Translations under genes and position numbers: made by a program
Assembly: GCA_902795065.1 (NCBI GenBank)
Contig: CADBJR010000018.1
Location: forward strand, 1-64,000
Source: an uncultured Coriobacteriaceae bacterium
GTDB lineage: Bacteria > Actinomycetota > Coriobacteriia > Coriobacteriales > Atopobiaceae
DNA: 64,000 bases
Reading direction: 5' to 3'
Shown: in pieces, positions 63,963 to 64,000 of the stretch
Numbering within the stretch: position 1 is the stretch's first letter
How the letters are laid out: each line of letters opens with the position of its first letter
The notes under the pieces: generated by a model
What the model was told of the DNA's origin: nothing
The model's database searches: none
Seen by the model: only the letters and a program-made list of their open reading frames with translations

Positions 63963-64000
63963 CCGCGCGCAGTGGCGTATCATAGTGCAGGAACTGCAAT
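63963..64000 (+). other. Short leader of a downstream gene at the window end
   Basis: The last 38 bases contain GTATCATAG, a possible -10 (TATCAT) for the next gene on the plus strand. No coding sequence can be assigned. Confidence 0.25.

Overview
The window is chromosomal DNA of a high-GC Gram-positive bacterium. Codons end almost always in G or C, and the gene set fits an anaerobic, gut-type member of the Actinobacteria. Features that suggest class Coriobacteriia, probably Collinsella or a close relative, are an oxygen-independent ribonucleotide reductase (nrdD/nrdG), rubrerythrin, polyferredoxin, a bile salt hydrolase, the MEP isoprenoid genes ispD/ispF and a Rrf2 regulator. The taxonomic call is inference; no rRNA, tRNA, CRISPR array, prophage or insertion-sequence transposase is visible.

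Layout. 1-14.6 kb: housekeeping (spermidine synthase-like protein, tatA, greA, a LysRS-HD-tRNA-binding fusion, clpC, disA, ispD, ispF, cysS, rlmB, NYN nuclease, rrf2, a mutY-like glycosylase, rubrerythrin). 14.7-17.7 kb: a YtcJ-type amidohydrolase and a 5'-nucleotidase, both broken. 17.8-25.5 kb: cell-wall precursor and repair genes (glmM, glmS, acpS, nnr, alr, family 4 UDG, tsaE). 25.6-32 kb: manganese-type CDF exporter, glutathione peroxidase, a TsaB-RimI-TsaD fusion, nadE. 32-40 kb: groES/groEL, polyferredoxin, ychF, an LCP protein and guaA. 40-52 kb: an accessory region with a bile salt hydrolase, an oxidoreductase remnant, an M19 dipeptidase lipoprotein, mscS, several GNATs, two HTH proteins with metal-binding tails, a methyltransferase, a MATE pump and small unknown proteins. 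52-58.6 kb: a membrane protein and then a tightly coupled operon of a zinc-ribbon/TIR/propeller protein, a TPR protein and a DUF4037 nucleotidyltransferase-like protein. 58.6-64 kb: nrdG, nrdD (with a fused thioredoxin-like domain), trxB and a membrane protein. Tandem NrdR-box-like sites precede nrdD.

Three things stand out. First, intergenic spaces hold long, nearly perfect palindromes of two related families sharing the core GGGACAGGTTGTT (REPIN-like). They fill gaps between genes, and one supplies the stop codon of a gene. Second, the TIR-TPR-DUF4037 operon, with overlapping start and stop codons, looks like a signalling or immunity module. Third, at least five internal deletions of tens of bases, plus a one-base frameshift, hit otherwise conserved genes (clpC, amidohydrolase twice, 5'-nucleotidase, guaA, LCP). 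Such clustering in likely essential genes suggests assembly artefacts as much as real decay, so the affected entries are marked.
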